Part shown: one piece after another, positions 58,906 to 64,000 of the stretch | Position numbering within the stretch: the first letter of the stretch is position 1 | How the letters are laid out: every line of letters starts with the position of its first letter | Assembly (NCBI RefSeq): GCF_001428685.1 | Contig: NZ_LMIK01000006.1 | Span: forward strand, 252,860 to 316,859 | Length of the DNA stretch: 64,000 bases | Reading direction: 5' to 3' | Source: Lysobacter sp. Root76 | GTDB taxonomy: Bacteria; Pseudomonadota; Gammaproteobacteria; Xanthomonadales; Xanthomonadaceae | Translations under genes and position numbers: made by a program | The notes under the pieces: model-generated | What the model saw: the letters and a program-made list of their open reading frames with translations, nothing else | Database searches by the model: none | Told to the model about the DNA's origin: nothing

Positions 58906-60273
58906 TCAGTCGTCCGCAGGCAGGGGCGAAAGGCGTTCGCGCACCGCCGCATCGACCGCGTCCCAGTCCAGGGTATCCAGACTGTCGTGGCCGCGGGTCA
59001 GTTCGACCAGCAGTTCGCGCTGCAGGTTGCCGCGTTCGAACGCGACCGCGTAGGGCATGCGGTGGAAGGTGACCATGGCGTAGCGCGGCATGAAGCGGTC
59101 GGGATGACGCTCGCCGAGCTTGCGCTCCAGGGCGCGCTGCAGCAGGTAGTCGTCGTCGTCGACGCGGTCGCGCATCTCCAGGTAGTTCTCCAGCGCCATG
59201 GCCTGGATCGCGCGCGCGTTCGGCAGGCGCTGGGCCTGGAATGCGGCGAACGCGGCGGCGCGGTCGGCGCCATCCTCCAGATGCCGGGCGAGGGCCACGC
59301 AGTCCTCGAAGGCGCAGTTCATGCCCTGGCCGTGGAACGGCACCATCGCGTGCGCGGCATCGCCGAGCAGCACCGCGCGCTCGTCCAGGTGCCAGCGCTC
59401 GAGGTAGAGCGTGGCGAGCAGGCCGGCCGGGTTGCGTTCGAAGTCCTGTTCCAGGTTCGGGATCAGCGGCAGGGCGTCGGCGAAGTCGCGTTCGAACAGG
59501 GCGCGCGCGTCGCTGCCATCGCGGATCGTGGCGAAGCTGGGCTCGCCTTCGTTGGGAAGGAACAAGGTAACGGTGAAGGTGCGCTCGTCGTTGGGCAGGG
59601 CGATGCACATGTAGCGCCCGCGCGGCCAGATGTGCAGCGCATTGGGCTCGATGCTGAAGCTGCCGTCCGGCGCGGGCGGGATCTCCAGCTCCTTGTAGGA
59701 ATGGCCGAGGAATTCGGTGCGCTCGCCCAGGTCGGCGGCGCGGTTCATCGCCGCGCGCAAGGCGGAGCCGGCGCCGTCGGCGCCGACCAGGCTGCCGAAG
59801 CCCGCATCGTGCGTACTGCCGTCGCGCTCGTCGAGGAAGCGGGCGACACGGGCGTCGAAGTCCACCGACTGCAGGCCGCGATGGAAGTGCAGGCGCGCGC
59901 CGGCGTCTTCGGCGATCTGCAGCAGGATCAGGTTGAGCTCGCCGCGGTGCACCGACCAGATCACCTCGCTGTCGTCGCGGCCGTAGCGCTGCAGGTCGGT
60001 GCGGCCGTCGAGGAAGTGGACCATGCGTCCGCGCATCATCACCGCCTGCGCCATGACCGCCTGGTCGGCGCCGGCCAAGCGCAACGCGTGCAGTCCGCGT
60101 TCGGCCAGGGCCAAATTGATCGAGCGTCCGCCCTGATAACCCTTCAGGCGCGGATCGCCGCGTTTTTCGTACACATCGACGTCCCAGCCGCGGCGGGCGA
60201 GCAGGGTGGCCAGCAGCGCTCCGGCCAGGCCGGCGCCGATGATGGTGAGGTGCTTGTCCGTTTCTGGCTTCAA
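58906..60273 (-). CDS. kmo: Kynurenine 3-monooxygenase
   Basis: 455 residues from TTG 60273. No ATG or GTG occurs between kynU and the FAD motif, so TTG is the only credible start, and it gives the usual family length. FAD motif GAGLAG at 13-18, GGRSINLALAERG, and GDAAHAMVPFHGQGMN (FAD phosphate binding). Flavoprotein hydroxylating kynurenine to 3-hydroxykynurenine with NADPH and O2. Confidence 0.96.
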   Translation of the reverse strand: MKPETDKHLTIIGAGLAGALLATLLARRGWDVDVYEKRGDPRLKGYQGGRSINLALAERGLHALRLAGADQAVMAQAVMMRGRMVHFLDGRTDLQRYGRDDSEVIWSVHRGELNLILLQIAEDAGARLHFHRGLQSVDFDARVARFLDERDGSTHDAGFGSLVGADGAGSALRAAMNRAADLGERTEFLGHSYKELEIPPAPDGSFSIEPNALHIWPRGRYMCIALPNDERTFTVTLFLPNEGEPSFATIRDGSDARALFERDFADALPLIPNLEQDFERNPAGLLATLYLERWHLDERAVLLGDAAHAMVPFHGQGMNCAFEDCVALARHLEDGADRAAAFAAFQAQRLPNARAIQAMALENYLEMRDRVDDDDYLLQRALERKLGERHPDRFMPRYAMVTFHRMPYAVAFERGNLQRELLVELTRGHDSLDTLDWDAVDAAVRERLSPLPADD

Positions 60274-60323
60274 GGCGGTCCGCTCTGAGGGTCGGCTGGC
60301 TGGGACGATGCGGCGGGTGCGGC

Positions 60324-61595
60324 CTAGGCCGTGGCCCAGCGCTCCACGGTCTGGGCGAATCGCAGCACGTCGGCGTGCGTGTTGTACAAGGGTGCGGGCG
60401 AGATCCGGATCACGTCGGGTTCGCGCCAGTCGCCGAGCACGCCGTTCGCGGCCAGGTGGTCGAACAGGGCGCGTCCGCGCTCGCGGCCGCCGACCACGCG
60501 CAGCGACAACTGGCAGCCGCGCTGGGCTGGATCGTCGGGCGTCGCGATCTGCAGGGTCTCGGACAGGCGGCCGCGGATCAGCGCTTCCAGGTAACCGGTC
60601 AGGCGCAGCGATTTGGCCCGCAGCGCCGGCATGCCGACCCGGTCGAACAGGTCCAGCGAGGCGCGCAGCGGCGCCAGGCCGAGGATCGGCGGATTGCTCA
60701 GCTGCCAACCTTCGGCACCCGGCGTGGGCACGAACTGCGGGCCCATGCGGAAGCGCGTCGCCGCTTCGTGGCCCCACCAGCCGGCGAAGCGCGGGCGCTC
60801 GCTGCGGGCATGACGTTCGTGCACGAAACAGCCGGCGACCGCGCCCGGCCCGGCGTTCAGATACTTGTAGTGGCACCACACCGCGAAGTCGACGCCGCTG
60901 TCGTGCAGGGCCAGTTCGATGTTGCCGACCGCATGGGCCAGATCGAAACCGCAGACCGCGCCCTGCGCCTGGGCCAGACGCGCGATCGCGCGCAGGTCGA
61001 AGGCCTGGCCGCTGCGGTATTGGATGCCCGGCCACAGCACCAGCGCCAGGCGCTGGCCGTGTTCGGCGATCGCGGCTTCGATCGCGGCCATGGAGTAGGT
61101 GCCGCCGGGCAGATCGGGTTCCAGCTCGATCAAATCGGTGGCCGGATCGAAACCGTGGAAGCCGATCTGCGAGGCGACCGCATGCCGGTCGGAAGGAAAC
61201 GCGCCAGCCTCGATCAATATCGCCGGGCGCTCGCGCGTGGGCCGGTAGAAGCTGACCATCATCAGGTGCAGGTTGGCGGTCAGCGAGTTCATCGCCACCA
61301 CTTCCGAGGGCTGCGCGCCGACCAGCCGCGCCAGCGGTTCGCGCACCAGCTGGTGATAGGGCATCCACTGGGCCTGGCCGGTGAAGTGGCCTTCGACCGC
61401 TTCGTGCGCCCATTTGTCCAGAACCTCCTCGACGTGCGCGCGCGCGCCGCGCGGCTGCAGGCCCAGCGAATTGCCGCAGAAATAGGCCTGTTCGGCGCCG
61501 CCGTGGCGCGGCAGCAGGAACTCGTCGCGCAAGGTCGGCAGCGGGTCGGCGGCGTCCAGCGCCAGGGCGTGGTGTTCGGAATACAGGTCGGTCAT
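60324..61595 (-). CDS. kynU: Kynureninase
   Basis: 423 residues. PLP-binding K244 in WCHYKYLNAGPG, with FCGNSLGLQPR and WWGH. Cleaves 3-hydroxykynurenine to 3-hydroxyanthranilate and alanine. Gap to kmo is 50 bases, and the gene starts five bases after the stop of the tautomerase gene, so co-transcription is likely. Confidence 0.97.
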   Translation of the reverse strand: MTDLYSEHHALALDAADPLPTLRDEFLLPRHGGAEQAYFCGNSLGLQPRGARAHVEEVLDKWAHEAVEGHFTGQAQWMPYHQLVREPLARLVGAQPSEVVAMNSLTANLHLMMVSFYRPTRERPAILIEAGAFPSDRHAVASQIGFHGFDPATDLIELEPDLPGGTYSMAAIEAAIAEHGQRLALVLWPGIQYRSGQAFDLRAIARLAQAQGAVCGFDLAHAVGNIELALHDSGVDFAVWCHYKYLNAGPGAVAGCFVHERHARSERPRFAGWWGHEAATRFRMGPQFVPTPGAEGWQLSNPPILGLAPLRASLDLFDRVGMPALRAKSLRLTGYLEALIRGRLSETLQIATPDDPAQRGCQLSLRVVGGRERGRALFDHLAANGVLGDWREPDVIRISPAPLYNTHADVLRFAQTVERWATA

Positions 61596-61599
61596 GGAC

Positions 61600-61968
61600 T
61601 CAGGGCAGGTTCGCGTCTAGGACGATCTTGGCGTAGGCGGGCGCGTACAGCTCGTCGACGTCGACGCACAACTGCACGGACGGATGGTGCTCGGGCATCG
61701 CGCGGCGCAGGGCGTCGAGCACGATCGCGGACAAGGCGTGCCGCACCGCTTCGTTGCGGCCCGGCAGGATCTTCAGCTGTACGTGCACGAAGGCGCGGCC
61801 CTCGTCGGCGTTGCCGACGCGGTAATGCGCGAGCGGCAGGGCCCGGCTCTTGATCGCGAGTTCGTCGAAATGGCCGCTGCCGGCAAGCGCGCGGTTGAGC
61901 GTGTCCAGCACCGCGTCGGCGTCGAAATCGACGAGGTTGGCGGTGTAGTGCAGGGTCAGGTGCGGCAT
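61600..61968 (-). CDS. CHMI-type tautomerase in the kynurenine cluster
   Basis: 122 residues, 5-carboxymethyl-2-hydroxymuconate delta-isomerase family (PF02962). Pro2 (after Met removal, the N-terminal catalytic Pro) heads MPHLTLHYTANL. In this cluster it may isomerise a 2-hydroxymuconate-type or aminomuconate product of ACMSD-route degradation rather than homoprotocatechuate metabolites. That assignment is inferred from context only. Confidence 0.85.
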   Translation of the reverse strand: MPHLTLHYTANLVDFDADAVLDTLNRALAGSGHFDELAIKSRALPLAHYRVGNADEGRAFVHVQLKILPGRNEAVRHALSAIVLDALRRAMPEHHPSVQLCVDVDELYAPAYAKIVLDANLP

Positions 61969-61985
61969 CGTGCGGGCTCAGGCGG

Positions 61986-62996
61986 CTACGAGAAGCGCGA
62001 CAGCGGCAGGCCCAGCCATTCCAGGGCGGTGCCGTGGTAGAGCCGGGCCTGGTCGGGTTCGGGCAGCTTCAGCGAGGCGATGCCGGCGCCGGGTTCCTGT
62101 TCGCCCAGCGGGAACGGGTAGTCGGTGCCCAGCATCACCCGCGACACGCCGCAGGTGTCGAGCAGGTACTGCAGCGCGCGCGGATCGGCGACCCAGGAGT
62201 CGAAATACATGCGGCCCAGGTACTCGCGCGGATTACGCGGGTTGTCGGTGGCGACCAGGTCCGGGCGCATGTTGAAGCCGTGTTCGATGCGGCCGATGGT
62301 GTAGGGGAAGCTGCCGCCGCCGTGGGCCATGCAGATCTTCAGCTTGGGCAGGCGTTCGAGCACGCCGCCGAACACCAGGCAGCAGGCGGCGCGCGATTGC
62401 TCGGCCGGCATGCCGACCAGCCAGGGCAGCCAGTACTTGGGCATCGCGGCGGCGCCCATCATGTCCCAGGGGTGCACCAGCACCGCTGCGCCGAGGTCGC
62501 TGGCGGCCTGAAAGAACTCGAACAGCTCCGGCGCGTCCAGGTTCCAGTCGTTGACGTGGCTGCCGATCTGCACGCCCTGCAGGCCGAGCTGGTCCATGCA
62601 GCGCTCCAGCTCCTGCACCGCCAGGCGCGGCGATTGCAGCGGCACCGTGCCGATGCCGGCGTAGTGGCGCGGGTAGGCGCGACAGGCCTCGGCCATGTGG
62701 TCGTTGAGGGCCTGATGCAGTTCCAGCGCGTGGTGCGGCTTGGCCCAGTAGCTGAACATCACCGGCACGGTGCTGATCACCTGCACCTGCACGCCGAAGC
62801 GCGCGTAGTCGTCGATGCGCTCCTGCGGGTCCCAGGTCTTGGACCAGATCTCGCGGAAGAACTTGCCGTCCTTGTAGATGCGATGGCGACCGTCGTCGGT
62901 ATGGTGGATCACCGGGAAGCGGTCGTCGCCGAACTTGCGCGCGAGGTCGGGCCAGTCGCGCGGTAGGTAATGGGCGTGGGTGTCGATCTTGAGCAT
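61986..62996 (-). CDS. 2-amino-3-carboxymuconate-6-semialdehyde decarboxylase (ACMSD)
   Basis: 336 residues. Amidohydrolase fold: H7-x-H9 in DTHAHYLP, later AVLVHPWDMMG, MAHGGGSFPY and LGTDYPFP. Length and WDPQERI, GTVPLQSP blocks fit ACMSD. Removes CO2 from the ring-cleavage product of 3-hydroxyanthranilate, steering carbon away from quinolinate/NAD towards 2-aminomuconate. The ring-cleaving dioxygenase gene is not in the window and may lie past the right edge. Confidence 0.9.
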   Translation of the reverse strand: MLKIDTHAHYLPRDWPDLARKFGDDRFPVIHHTDDGRHRIYKDGKFFREIWSKTWDPQERIDDYARFGVQVQVISTVPVMFSYWAKPHHALELHQALNDHMAEACRAYPRHYAGIGTVPLQSPRLAVQELERCMDQLGLQGVQIGSHVNDWNLDAPELFEFFQAASDLGAAVLVHPWDMMGAAAMPKYWLPWLVGMPAEQSRAACCLVFGGVLERLPKLKICMAHGGGSFPYTIGRIEHGFNMRPDLVATDNPRNPREYLGRMYFDSWVADPRALQYLLDTCGVSRVMLGTDYPFPLGEQEPGAGIASLKLPEPDQARLYHGTALEWLGLPLSRFS

Positions 62997-63016
62997 GGGT
63001 CGAGTCTAATCGCCGG

Positions 63017-64000
63017 CTAGGGTGCTGGCGATCCCGCAGCGGCTTCGACGCAGTCGCCCAGGCAGACCAGCCGGCCCTGCCGCATCACCATGCGCATGCG
63101 CAGCAGCTGCGAGGCGTCGCGCTGCGGGTCGCCGTCGACCGCGATCAGGTCGGCGCGGTAGCCCACGCGCAGCCGCCCCAGTTCCGCGCCCAGGCCTAGG
63201 GCGTCGGCATTGCCCGAGGTCGCGGCGCGGACGGCTTCGGGCAGGGGCACCCCGGAGTCGACGTAGTACTGGACCTCCAGCGCGGTCGCGGTCGGCGCGA
63301 AACTGGGGCCGCCGTCGGTGCCCAGCGCCAGCGGCACCCCCGCGCGCCAGGCGCGCCCCGGCCCGGCCTTGGCCGCCTGGGTCCAGGCGCGCAGGTCGTC
63401 GACGGACTGGCCGTCGCGCCCGCCCGCGAACGTGCCCAGCTTGGATTCCACGTAGCGGGCGACGAAGGCGGTGGGCACCAGGTAGGCGTGCTGGCGCTTG
63501 AACAAGGCCACCGACTCCTGGTCGAAGTAGGTGCCGTGCTCGATGGTGCGCACGCCCGAGCGCAGGGCGAGGTTGATCGCGGCGGTGCTGTGCGCGTGCG
63601 CGGCGACCGGGCGATCGGCCTGACGTGCGGCCGAGACCGCGCCGACGACTTCGTCCTCGAACAGGATCGGTGCGGCGTCCGGGCGGCCGCCGGATTCGCG
63701 GCCCGAGCCGGACACGGTGATCTTGATCCAGTCCGCGCCGTCCTCGATGTTCTGGCGCACTGCGCGCCGGCACGATTCCGGGCCGTCGCAGGCCGCGGGC
63801 GGGTAGGGGACCTGGTCGGGCTCGGCGCGCTTGGCGCCGTGTCCGCCGGTGCGCGAGATGATGCGGCCGGCGGCCAGGATGCGCGGGCCCTCCAGCAGGC
63901 CGCTGTCGATGGCGTCGCGCACCGCGTAGGTCACGCCGCTGTTGTCGCCGGTATCGCGCACCGTGGTCACGCCGGCGCGCAGCAGACGCAGCGCGTAGGA
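63017..64000 (-). CDS. Amidohydrolase (imidazolonepropionase/prolidase-like), partial
   Basis: 327 residues are visible; the N-terminus lies beyond base 64000, and codons continue open through the edge (SYALRLLRAGVTTVRDTG). Motifs: carboxylated-Lys candidate in DWIKITVSGSG, metal His pair in VAAHAHSTAA and IEHGTYFD, and Asp in ALGTDGG. COG1228-type amidohydrolase acting on cyclic amides or dipeptides. Starts 20 bases upstream of ACMSD, so may be in the operon. Substrate unknown. Confidence 0.88.
   Translation of the reverse strand, partial: SYALRLLRAGVTTVRDTGDNSGVTYAVRDAIDSGLLEGPRILAAGRIISRTGGHGAKRAEPDQVPYPPAACDGPESCRRAVRQNIEDGADWIKITVSGSGRESGGRPDAAPILFEDEVVGAVSAARQADRPVAAHAHSTAAINLALRSGVRTIEHGTYFDQESVALFKRQHAYLVPTAFVARYVESKLGTFAGGRDGQSVDDLRAWTQAAKAGPGRAWRAGVPLALGTDGGPSFAPTATALEVQYYVDSGVPLPEAVRAATSGNADALGLGAELGRLRVGYRADLIAVDGDPQRDASQLLRMRMVMRQGRLVCLGDCVEAAAGSPAP

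Overview
The window is 64 kb of GC-rich, densely coding chromosome. Its content points to a Lysobacter/Xanthomonas-type gammaproteobacterium (Xanthomonadaceae). The supporting marks are a methionine synthase split into two genes, a 180-kDa-class NAD-glutamate dehydrogenase, a eukaryote-like kynurenine route, a stand-alone PilH regulator, a secreted metzincin-PKD protease, a YtrA/GntR ABC operon with a GGTG-N16-CACC operator, and many short palindromic intergenic repeats. The species call is an inference from gene content. I see no rRNA, tRNA, CRISPR, prophage, integrase or transposase, so this looks like core chromosome rather than an island.

Layout. 1-9.6 kb: a metalloprotease running off the left edge, then the alpha-2-macroglobulin-like lipoprotein yfhM and its usual partner pbpC. 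9.6-15.8 kb: an M50 peptidase, a ferritin-like di-iron protein, peroxiredoxin, a CbpA/DnaJ co-chaperone, PilH, a YhdH/AcuI-type oxidoreductase, a DUF6438 lipoprotein and a LOG-family hydrolase. 15.8-21.6 kb: the 2-oxoglutarate dehydrogenase operon sucA-sucB-lpdA on the minus strand, ended by a hairpin. 21.9-28.2 kb: the ribosomal oxygenase RoxA coupled to a GNAT protein, VOC and DUF695 proteins, and divergent purB and fumC. 28.4-32.7 kb: a six-gene minus-strand operon (small exported protein, YtrA-type GntR, ABC ATPase, ABC permease, GSGD-repeat DUF4097-like protein, DUF2884-like lipoprotein) with a well-formed promoter and operator.

32.7-41.1 kb: glutathione peroxidase, two FKBP-type prolyl isomerases (the first with a duplicated N-terminal dimerisation domain), UDP-glucose dehydrogenase, slyX, DUF2058, an OafA-type acyltransferase and an alpha/beta hydrolase. 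41.5-47.1 kb: ArsR-methyltransferase, metH part 1, metH part 2 and a permuted papain-like enzyme on the minus strand. 47.5-56 kb: acyl-CoA dehydrogenase, NAD-glutamate dehydrogenase, NAD kinase (flanked by two REP-like inverted repeats) and a 5'-nucleotidase. 56-64 kb: DUF2939, DUF2461, exonuclease I (sbcB), then the kynurenine genes kmo, kynU, a CHMI-type tautomerase and ACMSD, and an amidohydrolase running off the right edge.

Metabolically, the TCA genes (sucAB-lpd, fumC), the glutamate and tryptophan catabolic genes, and methionine regeneration feed central carbon, NAD and one-carbon pools. The envelope genes (yfhM/pbpC, FKBPs, ABC operon, acyltransferase, peroxidase) handle periplasmic defence and folding. 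The most interesting items for a second look are the YtrA-type operon with its operator and solenoid protein, the double-FKBP_N isomerase with a 15-bp tandem repeat in its leader, crossing helices between metH1 and metH2, and repeat DNA that enters the pbpC reading frame.
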